Shown: in pieces, positions 8,035 through 15,838 of the stretch
Position numbering within the stretch: position 1 is the stretch's first letter
Layout of the letters: each line of letters opens with the position of its first letter
Origin: JABCPE02 sp963509715
GTDB taxonomy: Bacteria > Bacteroidota > Bacteroidia > Flavobacteriales > Weeksellaceae
Direction: 5' to 3'
Length of the DNA stretch: 29,968 bases
NCBI GenBank assembly: GCA_963509715.1
Contig: CAUPCB010000016.1
Span: forward strand, 1 to 29,968
Position numbers and translations under genes: made by a program
The notes under the pieces: generated by a model
Database searches by the model: none
Told to the model about the DNA's origin: nothing
Seen by the model: only the letters and a program-made list of their open reading frames with translations

Positions 8035-10170
8035 TTATTTCACGATTTTCATTTCATCGATAAGCCATTTAGAATCAGCAAATTTATCAATGATGAAAAG
8101 AATGTATTTAGCATCCACCATGATATTTCGGCTGAAACGAGGGTCGTAGTTGATATCGCTCATCGTTCCTTCCCACTGGCGGTCAAAATTAAGCCCAATT
8201 AAATTCCCACGAGCATCCAGCGCTGGACTTCCTGAGTTTCCTCCCGTGGTGTGGTTTGTCGCTGTGAAAGCTAACGGAACTTTACCATCTTGGTTTTTAT
8301 AAATTCCATAGTCTTTTCTGTTGTAGAGGTCTATCAGTTTTTTAGGAACATCGAACTCGTAGTCGTTTGGGATATATTTCTCCATTACACCATCTAATGT
8401 AGTCTGATAATGGTATCTGACAGCATCGGCTGGTTCAGAGCCTCTCACCTTACCATAAGTCACCCTTAGAGTAGAGTTCGCATCTGGGAAGAATTTTCTC
8501 TCTTTGTCCGTATTCATCTGAGCTACCATGTATCTCTTCTGTAGAGCATCTATTTCAGCCTGATACTGAGTGTATTTCGGTTCTACTTTTTGAAGATATG
8601 TATCTCTGATTTCTTTATACAAACTGATTATCGGGTCGTTTTTCAATGCTTTGATAAGCTCTGCTGGATTGTCCAGAACCTTCTCTGTATCGGAAGAAAT
8701 ATTCAATCCATTAAGGTTTTTTCTACCTGTCAGAACAGAGTTTTTAGACCAATTTTCTACCAATTCTAAATTCTGATTCACATTTTTATACTTATCAAAA
8801 CCAGAAGGCAGGTATGCCGCTGGAACTTTCTCTGCATAAAGAGCCAAAAGCTTAGCTGTTACCTTTGCATCTATCTCACCATCATAGTTTTTATAAAATC
8901 CTGCCAGTGCAGATGAAAACTTCTTAATGCCTGCTGGTGTGGTTTTTCCCTGCTCATAATGTTCCATAAATGCCAAAAATCTATTTGCAAGATTCAGCGT
9001 TTCAGCATTTCTAAGGAGTTCCGTAAAATAAGCATCACTAAGGGCAAATGGCGCCTGAGTGTTATACAAATGTTCAAATTCTGAAATCATTTTAGAAATT
9101 TCAGGATTTTTCTTCGCTAAAAAGGCTTCATAGTCTTTCTTTTTCTGAACAGCGTTAGACTTTTTCAGCCCTGTAGTTTCACCTATCCATTTTTTCCAAT
9201 AATTGGCCACGGATGCGTATTTAGATGCGTATTTTATTCTTGTAGCATCATCTACACGCATTTTTTCGTCCAATGTTTTCAGCGCTACATCTCTCACTGC
9301 TATTTTAGCTGGATTGGTATCGTTGATGATTTTTTCCACCGCTATAGACGGAAGATATTCATTGGTTCTACCAGGGAAACCAAACACAAAAGTAAAATCA
9401 TTTTCCTTGATATCTTTGATGGAAATCGGCAGGAAATGTTTCGGTGTGTAAGGCACATTATCCTTGCTGTATTCGGCAGGTTTATTATTCTTGTCTGCAT
9501 AAATTCTAAACAAAGCAAAATCTCCCGTGTGACGAGGCCAAACCCAGTTGTCCGTATCAGAACCAAACTTGCCGATGGACTGCGGCGGAGCACCTACCAA
9601 ACGCACATCCTTATATGTTTCTATGATGTAGGCATAGTATTTATTCCCTGCAAACATAGATTTTACAGTTACTCTTTGGTAAGGCTCTATCTTGAACTGC
9701 TTAGTTACTTCTGCTATATTTCTAGCGATAACTGCCTCTGCTTCTCTATCTGTAAGCCCTTTGGTTCCGTTTAGGACTTGATCTGTAACTTCCTTAATAT
9801 CAACGATAAAATCCGCCGTAGCGCCTGGGTTAGGAAGCTCTTCGCTCATATTTTTAGCCCAAAAACCATTAGTTAAAAGGTCATTTCCTACTGATGAGTG
9901 GCTTTGGATGTTATTATATCCACAGTGGTGATTGGTCAGAAGTAGTCCCTTCGGCGATATTACCTCACTGGTACATCCTCCATTGAACTGAGCCACAGCA
10001 TCTTTGATACTTGGTTTATTCGGATTAAAAATATCTTTTTCGGAAATTTTCATTCCTAATTTTTTCATTTCAGCCTCGTTTAGTTCCGTAGGCATCCACA
10101 TTCCTCCATACTGCTGGGAAAAAGCCATCACAGCAGGTAGCAAAGAAGCTATCAATAATATTTTTTTCAT
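8035..10170 (-). CDS. S46 dipeptidyl-peptidase, DPP11-type (Asp/Glu specific)
   Basis: A 711-aa periplasmic serine exopeptidase of family S46 that removes dipeptides from peptides. The start is placed at the ATG at 10170, because it opens a signal peptide (MKKILLIASLLPAVMAFSQ); the open frame extends to 10245 without secretory character. The catalytic triad is visible: His82 in TNHHCGY, Asp217 in WPRHTGDF and Ser646 in TGGNSGSP. The residue 18 positions after the nucleophile is Arg664 (NFDRQWEG). In Porphyromonas DPP11 the equivalent Arg673, 18 residues after Ser655, confers preference for Asp or Glu at P1, while DPP7-type enzymes have Gly there. The DPP11 assignment is an inference from this spacing. 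The enzyme fits a peptide-consuming lifestyle. It is a single gene between two hairpins; only a degenerate -7 box was seen upstream. Confidence 0.93.
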   Translation of the reverse strand: MKKILLIASLLPAVMAFSQQYGGMWMPTELNEAEMKKLGMKISEKDIFNPNKPSIKDAVAQFNGGCTSEVISPKGLLLTNHHCGYNNIQSHSSVGNDLLTNGFWAKNMSEELPNPGATADFIVDIKEVTDQVLNGTKGLTDREAEAVIARNIAEVTKQFKIEPYQRVTVKSMFAGNKYYAYIIETYKDVRLVGAPPQSIGKFGSDTDNWVWPRHTGDFALFRIYADKNNKPAEYSKDNVPYTPKHFLPISIKDIKENDFTFVFGFPGRTNEYLPSIAVEKIINDTNPAKIAVRDVALKTLDEKMRVDDATRIKYASKYASVANYWKKWIGETTGLKKSNAVQKKKDYEAFLAKKNPEISKMISEFEHLYNTQAPFALSDAYFTELLRNAETLNLANRFLAFMEHYEQGKTTPAGIKKFSSALAGFYKNYDGEIDAKVTAKLLALYAEKVPAAYLPSGFDKYKNVNQNLELVENWSKNSVLTGRKNLNGLNISSDTEKVLDNPAELIKALKNDPIISLYKEIRDTYLQKVEPKYTQYQAEIDALQKRYMVAQMNTDKERKFFPDANSTLRVTYGKVRGSEPADAVRYHYQTTLDGVMEKYIPNDYEFDVPKKLIDLYNRKDYGIYKNQDGKVPLAFTATNHTTGGNSGSPALDARGNLIGLNFDRQWEGTMSDINYDPRFSRNIMVDAKYILFIIDKFADSKWLIDEMKIVK

Positions 10171-10231
10171 TTTAAAAATAAGGTTTATAATTTCTCTGGG
10201 TAAAATTACACTTTTTCTCATTAAAAACGAG

Positions 10232-10256
10232 AAAAGCACGAACAAATCGTGCTTTT
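10232..10256 (-). terminator. Intrinsic terminator after the DUF4197-like gene
   Basis: A perfect 10-bp stem (AAAAGCACGA with TCGTGCTTTT) with a five-base loop lies just beyond the stop at 10262. On the minus strand the 3' arm runs into TTTTCTCGTTTTT. It ends the DUF4197-like transcript and isolates the peptidase gene. Confidence 0.8.
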
Positions 10257-10261
10257 AATTT

Positions 10262-10927
10262 TTATTTTCCTAAAAACTGCTGGCTGTTTTCCTTTTCATA
10301 ATCCTGAATGATGTAGAAAAGCCCTGTCACCATCTGTTCCGTAGCATACTGACTTAGGGAATTGCTGGTCGTACCACCACCCTCATTACCAAGGAGTGAA
10401 CCGAGCATAGAGTTCGCACTCGTTACATTATTGATGGCTCTCACTATCCCAAATTCATTCAGTTTTTCATCTACTTTTGGTGTAAATGCAGAGACTAACT
10501 TATTATAAGTCTTTTCTCTCAAAATCTGCGTTGCTGTTCCTGCTTCTCCCTGCATGATACGAGATACATCATCACTGGTAAGGCTATTCACTGCATCTAC
10601 TAAAATAGGTTCTGCTATTGTAGCCGTAAAAGAGGCTGTTTCCGCGATATATTCTTTTTCTTTTTTAACCAAATCTGGAGAAATTTTTCCCAAAACGCTG
10701 TTCATTTTTTTCAAACCAGATGGCATAGCACTGTCAATCAATGGACTCTGAAGAAATGCATTTTTATCCTTAAAGACCTTCATCCCTTTGGAAACTCCGC
10801 CCAATAAAACTCTTTTGATCACTGCTACTCCTATGGCTGATGTAGCTATCGCTGTGCAAGACTGTACTGCCGTCACTCCCACTGCTGCCGCTGCCACCGA
10901 AGTGATTATTACTGTTTTTACTTTCAT
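10262..10927 (-). CDS. DUF4197-like exported protein
   Basis: A 221-aa protein with an N-terminal hydrophobic segment (about 3-22) ending in VQSC. It could be a signal peptide or a weak lipobox with Cys24. The body contains KNAFLQSPLIDSAMPSGLKK, then a helical region, which resembles the DUF4197 family: a conserved F-NP-IPLP-like motif followed by helices, and a C-terminal segment with a YATEQMVTGLFYII-like helix. Function is unknown. It is transcribed alone, with a terminator after it. Upstream, a 12-bp palindrome (ACATTTAAATGT, 10934-10945) and a terminator-like hairpin (10986-11016) suggest some control of expression. Confidence 0.75.
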   Translation of the reverse strand: MKVKTVIITSVAAAAVGVTAVQSCTAIATSAIGVAVIKRVLLGGVSKGMKVFKDKNAFLQSPLIDSAMPSGLKKMNSVLGKISPDLVKKEKEYIAETASFTATIAEPILVDAVNSLTSDDVSRIMQGEAGTATQILREKTYNKLVSAFTPKVDEKLNEFGIVRAINNVTSANSMLGSLLGNEGGGTTSNSLSQYATEQMVTGLFYIIQDYEKENSQQFLGK

Positions 10928-10985
10928 AGAATTACATTTAAATGTTGGAAAAATGACAAAATTCTTGCCAAAAATTTATTTTTTC

Positions 10986-11016
10986 AAAAAAAAACTTGCC
11001 ACAAAATTATGGCAAG
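10986..11016 (-). terminator. Strong intrinsic terminator with no protein gene in front of it
   Basis: On the minus strand CTTGCCA, an eight-base loop and TGGCAAG are followed by nine T residues (complement of A9 at 10986-10994), a textbook terminator. No minus-strand protein gene lies upstream before the plus-strand recF, so it must end an RNA starting in 11017-11346 or attenuate the DUF4197-like gene. The loop spells TAATTTTG, which also matches a -7 element, so a promoter reading into the DUF4197-like gene could be nested here. Confidence 0.75.
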
Positions 11017-11144
11017 GTAAGTAAAATATTGAAATAATATGATATTATTTTTTAGTTTTAATTTTTTGAGGAAATTTCTTAATTAAAATTAGAGTAAAAA
11101 CAATTTATTCACTATAATTTTTATTCTTTGATTAGTTGTATTCT

Positions 11145-11245
11145 AAAAATTGTTTGTTGTAAGTTATTGGTAAGCAGTTTTCTATTATGACAAACTTTTA
11201 GAAAAACCAATAAACTGCCGTGAACCAATAACTACCAACTAAACA
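11145..11245 (-). ncRNA. Candidate structured small RNA (possibly 6S-like)
   Basis: From the promoter at 11250-11280, the predicted minus-strand transcript begins near 11245 and folds into one long hairpin. The lower stem pairs 11224-11244 with 11152-11171, including a perfect 10-bp block AGTTATTGGT/ACCAATAACT. Then come a 5 by 2 internal loop (UCACG/UU), a perfect 7-bp stem GCAGTTT/AAACTGC, and a 31-base apex with a small UCUA/UAGA stem. The lower stem is followed by AAUUUUU, so the hairpin could terminate its own transcript at about 101 nt. A single rod with internal bulges and this size recall 6S RNAs, including the flavobacterial 6S group; that identity is inference. It may instead be the 5' part of a longer RNA ending at 10986. 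Confidence 0.6.
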
Positions 11246-11249
11246 TACG

Positions 11250-11280
11250 CAAATGTAATATTTTCACGCCAAAATATCAA
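11250..11280 (-). promoter_or_regulatory. Promoter of the candidate small RNA
   Basis: On the minus strand TTG (11280-11278), a 20-bp spacer and TACATTTG (11257-11250) match both boxes of the Bacteroidota promoter. The predicted start, about 5 nt downstream, coincides with the base of the long hairpin. No protein gene follows on this strand for 320 bp. Confidence 0.7.
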
Positions 11281-11321
11281 GAAAAATGTAAAAAATCTCA
11301 TTTCCTTTTATGTTTATTTCT

Positions 11322-11329
11322 TACCTTTG
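11322..11329 (+). promoter_or_regulatory. -7 promoter element of recF
   Basis: TACCTTTG matches TAnnTTTG and ends 17 bp before the recF ATG, predicting a very short 5' UTR of about 12 nt. No TTG lies at the expected distance upstream. Confidence 0.5.
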
Positions 11330-11346
11330 GAGGCTAATTTGGTTTT

Positions 11347-12426
11347 ATGTTTATTAAGAATTTAACTCTTCAGAATTTCAAAAATCATTCATCACGTTTC
11401 ATAGAATTTTCTCCTCAAATCAACTGTCTGGTGGGAGATAATGGCGTTGGAAAAACCAACATTCTGGATGCTCTGCATTATCTCTCTGTTGGGAAAAGTT
11501 TTTTAGGAAATTCTGACTTAAATAACATTACCGAAAATGAAGATTTTTTCTCGATAGAAGCGCTTATTTCAAATGAAAATAAAGAAGACATCGTCAGAAT
11601 AATCCAAAATAAAGAGAGCAGAAAAACCATCAAAAAAAATGATAAAAACTACTCCAAAATAGCCGACCATATAGGATATCTCCCTTCGGTAATGATTTCT
11701 CCATATGACCAAAATCTCATTTCAGACAGCTCAGAAAGCAGAAGAAAATTTATGGATGCTATGATTTCTCAGACTGACCGTGAATATCTTTTCAGCCTTA
11801 TTCATTATCAAAAAACGCTTCAGCAGAGAAATGCCCTTCTCAAAAATTTCCAAAAATCACGAACTTACGATGCAGATAGCTTGGAAATCTATGATGAACC
11901 TTTGCTGAAATTTGGGCAGATTATTTTTGAAAAAAGAAAGAAATTCATCCATGAAATCATTCCTATTTTACAGGAATATTATGCTATAATTTCTAACCAA
12001 AAAGAAGAAGTTCTTATTTCATACCAGTCTGATTTAGAGCAAGATTTTAGAATTTTACTTGCAGAAAATTTGGAAAAAGACAGAGTTCTGACTTACACAT
12101 CCAAAGGCATTCACAAAGATGATTTGCTTTTCGAAATGAATGGACAACTAATAAAAAAAATAGGATCACAAGGGCAGCAAAAATCCTTTTTAATAGCCCT
12201 AAAACTATCTCAGATGAATTTACTGAAAAAACTCACTGGGAAAACTCCTATTTTGCTTCTTGATGATATTTTTGACAAATTAGATGATTCAAGAGTTCAT
12301 CAACTAGTAAAACTTGTAAACAAAGAACATTTTGGACAGATTTTCATCACAGACACTCACAAGGAACGCACTGAAAATGTTGTAAAAAACATCACAGAGG
12401 AAAGTAAAATTTTTGAATTAAAATAA
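11347..12426 (+). CDS. recF: DNA replication and repair protein RecF
   Basis: RecF is an SMC-like ATPase that acts with RecO and RecR to load RecA at single-strand gaps. The 359-aa length is typical. Visible parts are the N-terminal FKNHSSRFIEFSP segment, the Walker A motif GDNGVGKT at 30-37, the ABC signature GSQGQQKSF around 273-281, and Walker B ILLLDDIFDKLD with Asp306/Asp307. The start ATG opens the standard beta strand MFIKNLTLQNFKN, and the upstream -7 element leaves room for nothing longer. The gene stands alone here, away from dnaA, dnaN and gyrB, which is usual in Bacteroidota. Confidence 0.97.
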   Translation: MFIKNLTLQNFKNHSSRFIEFSPQINCLVGDNGVGKTNILDALHYLSVGKSFLGNSDLNNITENEDFFSIEALISNENKEDIVRIIQNKESRKTIKKNDKNYSKIADHIGYLPSVMISPYDQNLISDSSESRRKFMDAMISQTDREYLFSLIHYQKTLQQRNALLKNFQKSRTYDADSLEIYDEPLLKFGQIIFEKRKKFIHEIIPILQEYYAIISNQKEEVLISYQSDLEQDFRILLAENLEKDRVLTYTSKGIHKDDLLFEMNGQLIKKIGSQGQQKSFLIALKLSQMNLLKKLTGKTPILLLDDIFDKLDDSRVHQLVKLVNKEHFGQIFITDTHKERTENVVKNITEESKIFELK

Positions 12427-12453
12427 AAACTGAATCATCCCAAAAATAACAAA

Positions 12454-12479
12454 AAGCCTAAAACATATGTTTTAGGCTT
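12454..12479 (-). terminator. Terminator of tRNA-Phe, possibly shared with recF
   Basis: A perfect 11-bp stem (AAGCCTAAAAC with GTTTTAGGCTT) closes a four-base loop four bases from the tRNA 3' end. On the minus strand it is followed by TTTTTGTTATTTTTG, a good U-tract. On the plus strand the tail has no T-run, so it would be a weak stop for recF. Confidence 0.8.
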
Positions 12480-12482
12480 ATG

Positions 12483-12555
<73 letters not shown>

Positions 12556-12592
12556 ATTCTTATTTGCTTCTCTGTTATTGATTAAAGCGATG

Positions 12593-12622
12593 CAAAGATA
12601 CACCTTTTTTTTATAAAAACAA
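12593..12622 (-). promoter_or_regulatory. Promoter of tRNA-Phe
   Basis: On the minus strand TTG (12622-12620), a 19-bp spacer and TATCTTTG (12600-12593) match both boxes. It implies a 5' leader of about 30 nt to be removed by RNase P. It sits only 9 bp beyond the stop of the olsF-like gene, in an AT-rich gap with no hairpin, so read-through from that gene is possible. Confidence 0.75.
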
Positions 12623-12630
12623 ATTTTATT

Positions 12631-14475
12631 TTAATTATTTTTATTTTTTTCTTCAAATTCTTTTAACTGATCACTTATTTCTTCCAAAACAGGCTTAATA
12701 GTATCCTCAGGTAAATCCCTGATTCTGATATACATAAGACCATCTATAGCATCATTAAAATTAGGATCCACATTGAATGCTACAACCTTCGCATTTTGCT
12801 TAATATATTTTTTTATCAGCACAGGCATACGCATTTCTGGTTCGAAATCATCTATCAACTTATCAAATTTGTTCAAATCATTGTCCAAATCCTCAAAGAA
12901 AAGATTTTTATCTCGCTCACTGAGATGCACCTTGTAATCATTTTTAGGATGAACATGCTGTGCTACTGCTGGATCAAAATAATTAGATCGCATGAATTCT
13001 ATCATCAATGATTTAGAAAAATCCGAAAATCTGCTGCTGATACTCACTCCTCCCATCAAAAATTTATGGTTTGGATTTCTCAAACAAACATGGACAATTC
13101 CTCTCCACAAAAGGAACAACGGCAGAGGCTTCTGCTGATATTCCATAGAAATATACGCCCTTCCCATTTCTATAACTTTATTGAAGAAAGGATGCAATTC
13201 CTGATCAAAATCAAATAATGAATTGGTATAAAACCCTTTTATTCCGTGCTTTTTCATCACTTCTGCTCCCAGCGCCATTCTATAAGCCCCTACGATTTTT
13301 TGGTCAGCATTATCCCAAAGAATAAGATGGTGATAGTGTTTATCATACTCATCCAAGTCAAAAGGAAGATTTGTCCCTTCTCCTACGGCTCTGAAGGTCA
13401 ATTCTCTCTGACGACCAATTTCGCGCATCATGGAAGGAATTTCGTCAAATGTTGTGAAAAACACATCATAATTGTTATTTGAAAACAATACTTTCCCTTC
13501 CTTTTTCTTGAGGTTTTCTATATCTTGTAAAATATCCTCCAAAGGCGTTTCATCGATGATGTTTTCTACTACTTCTTCTTTTTTAGGAGTGACACTTAGA
13601 TTTTTCACCTTCAAGAATTCTGCTACAGATTTTCGGTCTTCAAAATAAGACTTCATCATATAGACTTTTCTTCTCAAAAAGTTTTCCAGCTCCTTTGTAG
13701 TTTCATAATCTGATAACACTTTAGGGCTTACAGGTCTTCCGATTCTTATTTTTATAGGTTTTTCCCTTTTGTTCACCATTTCAGAAGGAAGCAAAAGTGT
13801 CTGCAAATCTGGATGAATTTTGGAAGCTGAATAAAAAAACTTGCTGTTCTTTGCATGAAAATACATCGGAACTACAGGAACATTCGCTTTTTTTATCAAT
13901 TTCATAGCTGGATTTTCCCATTCTTTATCCAAAATTTCATGAAACTCATTATTCTTATTAGAAACCTCTCCAGCAGGAAAAATCCCAAGACAGTGCCCCT
14001 CGCTCAGATGTCGCAGCGCCTCTCTCATCCCAGACATACTGCTGTATGCCTCCTTTCTTCCCTCAAATGGATTTACAGAAATCACATACGGAGCCATCGG
14101 TTCTATCTTTGTCAAAAGGAAATTTCCCATCACCTTAAAATCAGGGCGGATTTCTGATAAAATTTTACACATTATCACGCCATCCAATGCCCCCAGCGGA
14201 TGATTTGCCACCAATATAAAAGGTCCTGTTTTTGGAATTTTAGCCAAATCTTCTTGAAAAGCCAAGTATTTGACATTCAGTTCCTCTAACAGTTTATTAA
14301 AAAAATCCTGCCCTTCATAATTTTTAACTTTATCATAAAGAGCATTCACTTTATTTATTTTTGCAAATTTCATAACAGCCGAAACCGCAGGACTTGCGAA
14401 AATCCCGAATTTATCCAGTCCAGAGGCTGTCATCAAATCTTTTTTAGAAATAAGACTCATATCTTTATTATCCAT
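12631..14475 (-). CDS. Two-domain acyltransferase, OlsF-like (aminolipid synthesis)
   Basis: A 614-aa fusion of two acyl-transfer domains. Residues about 70-290 form a PlsC-like lysophospholipid acyltransferase domain with VANHPLGALDG (His92, Asp98) and GIFPAGEVS (164-172). The histidine-aspartate spacing here is NH-X5-D rather than the usual NH-X4-D. Residues about 330-560 resemble the OlsB/GNAT-like N-acyltransferase domain (RELTFRAVGEGTN, LWDNADQKIVGAYRM, then GRAYISMEYQ). This order matches OlsF, the bifunctional ornithine lipid synthase known from Serratia and Flavobacterium. It makes phosphorus-free membrane lipids at the inner membrane. The amino acid substrate (ornithine, glycine or other) cannot be told from sequence. 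Its start overlaps the lysC stop by 8 bp, so the two genes are coupled. Confidence 0.82.
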   Translation of the reverse strand: MDNKDMSLISKKDLMTASGLDKFGIFASPAVSAVMKFAKINKVNALYDKVKNYEGQDFFNKLLEELNVKYLAFQEDLAKIPKTGPFILVANHPLGALDGVIMCKILSEIRPDFKVMGNFLLTKIEPMAPYVISVNPFEGRKEAYSSMSGMREALRHLSEGHCLGIFPAGEVSNKNNEFHEILDKEWENPAMKLIKKANVPVVPMYFHAKNSKFFYSASKIHPDLQTLLLPSEMVNKREKPIKIRIGRPVSPKVLSDYETTKELENFLRRKVYMMKSYFEDRKSVAEFLKVKNLSVTPKKEEVVENIIDETPLEDILQDIENLKKKEGKVLFSNNNYDVFFTTFDEIPSMMREIGRQRELTFRAVGEGTNLPFDLDEYDKHYHHLILWDNADQKIVGAYRMALGAEVMKKHGIKGFYTNSLFDFDQELHPFFNKVIEMGRAYISMEYQQKPLPLFLLWRGIVHVCLRNPNHKFLMGGVSISSRFSDFSKSLMIEFMRSNYFDPAVAQHVHPKNDYKVHLSERDKNLFFEDLDNDLNKFDKLIDDFEPEMRMPVLIKKYIKQNAKVVAFNVDPNFNDAIDGLMYIRIRDLPEDTIKPVLEEISDQLKEFEEKNKNN

Positions 14476-15709
14476 TTATTATCATTTGCACCGTAGTTTT
14501 AGTAATCTGCTCCAAAAGAACATTTTTACCTTCATACAGCTTATCCAAATTTTCTAACCTTGCATTTCTTATCGTGAATAGAGACACATTTTTCACTATT
14601 TCAGTATTAAAATCCTGCTCCAGTTCAGCCTCCAATTCATCTATATTATTAAATTTATCCTCCAAACAAAGTGCCAGAGATATCGCCGAGTTCTGCATCA
14701 GAGAAACTTTGATATTTCTTTTAGCCAACTCCCTGAAAATAAAACTAATATGATCTTCTGCTATGAACGAAAAATCTCGTGTCGCGATGCGCATAAGAAC
14801 CTGATTTTCTTTTAGAATATAACTTTCCAAAAGCTGATTTTCAGTTGATATTCCTATTTTCGTTCCTGCTTTTTCTGGGTTGATGAAAGACTTCACAAAA
14901 AACGGAATACTCTTCTGTTTAAGTGGTTGCAGGGTTTTAGGGTGAATCACCGATGCCCCATAATACGCCATTTCTATGGCTTCCTCGTAAGAAATATTAG
15001 ACAGAAGCTCCACATTTTCAAACTTCCTTGGGTCGCCAGTCATCACACCAGGGACATCTTTCCAGATTGTCATATCCTTGGCATCCAAACAATAGGCAAA
15101 TATCGCCGCAGAGTAGTCAGACCCCTCACGCCCCAGAGAAACCGTGAAATTATTTTCATCTGAACCTATAAACCCTTGAGTAACATAGGTTTTAGTCTTA
15201 TCCAATTGGGAAATATTTTTCTCTGTTTCTTCCCAATTAACAAGCCCTTCACGGTAGTTGGTGTCAGTTTTTATAAAATCCCGAGCATCCAGCCACTGGT
15301 TACCCATCTCATTATCAGAAAGATACACACTCAATATTTTTGATGAAATCATCTCTCCACAAGTTACAACTTGGTCATAAACAAAATTGTAATTAGGAGA
15401 TTTATTCCTTCTAAGGAAAGATTCTATATCATCAAAAAACAATTTGATTTCGCTGAAAACATGGTGGTTTTCATCAAAAAGTCCTTTTGCAATTTGGATA
15501 TGTTCTTCCTTTATTTTAGCTATTTCCTGCTGATAGTCACTTTTATTAAAATAAAATTCCACTACTCTTTCCAGTGCATTAGTAGTCTTTCCCATAGCCG
15601 AAACGACTATCAGACACCTCTCAAAGCCTTGTATACTAAGCACTCTGAGTACATTTTTCACACTATCAGCATCTTTCACAGAAGCTCCTCCAAATTTGAA
15701 TATCTTCAT
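14468..15709 (-). CDS. lysC: Aspartate kinase (monofunctional)
   Basis: It phosphorylates aspartate, the first step to lysine/diaminopimelate, threonine and methionine. The 413-aa protein opens with the family signature KFGGASVKDADSV (5-17). The middle shows VTCGEMISSKIL, TQGFIGSDENN, the substrate-binding SLGREGSDYSAA and WKDVPGVMTGDPR. A C-terminal region of about 115 residues (RIATRDFSFIAEDHISFIF onward) has the pattern of ACT domains, which give feedback inhibition by end products. There is no homoserine dehydrogenase fusion. It is the first gene of a two-gene unit with the olsF-like gene; a -7 element lies at 15752-15759. Specific effector control (lysine or threonine) cannot be read here. 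Confidence 0.95.
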   Translation of the reverse strand: MKIFKFGGASVKDADSVKNVLRVLSIQGFERCLIVVSAMGKTTNALERVVEFYFNKSDYQQEIAKIKEEHIQIAKGLFDENHHVFSEIKLFFDDIESFLRRNKSPNYNFVYDQVVTCGEMISSKILSVYLSDNEMGNQWLDARDFIKTDTNYREGLVNWEETEKNISQLDKTKTYVTQGFIGSDENNFTVSLGREGSDYSAAIFAYCLDAKDMTIWKDVPGVMTGDPRKFENVELLSNISYEEAIEMAYYGASVIHPKTLQPLKQKSIPFFVKSFINPEKAGTKIGISTENQLLESYILKENQVLMRIATRDFSFIAEDHISFIFRELAKRNIKVSLMQNSAISLALCLEDKFNNIDELEAELEQDFNTEIVKNVSLFTIRNARLENLDKLYEGKNVLLEQITKTTVQMIING

Positions 15710-15751
15710 CGAGATTTTTTTAATTCATTTATAGTCTTCCACTCAAACTTA

Positions 15752-15759
15752 CAAAAGTA
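15752..15759 (-). promoter_or_regulatory. -7 promoter element of lysC
   Basis: Minus-strand TACTTTTG matches TAnnTTTG and lies 42 bp upstream of the lysC start codon. No TTG was found 19-20 bp further upstream, so it is a partial match. The 130-bp divergent region also has GATTTTTG at 15807-15814 on the plus strand, one mismatch from a -7 element, which may serve fbp. Confidence 0.45.
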
Positions 15760-15838
15760 TTAAATAAGATTGATATAAAAAAGTATATTTTTCGGTATAA
15801 ATTTACGATTTTTGTAAATCTTTTAAATTAAACAAGTT

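Noticed and set aside
11002..11009. TAATTTTG as the sole promoter of the DUF4197-like gene
   Set aside because: It lies in the loop of a strong terminator and has no TTG at the expected distance, so it was kept only as a possibility.
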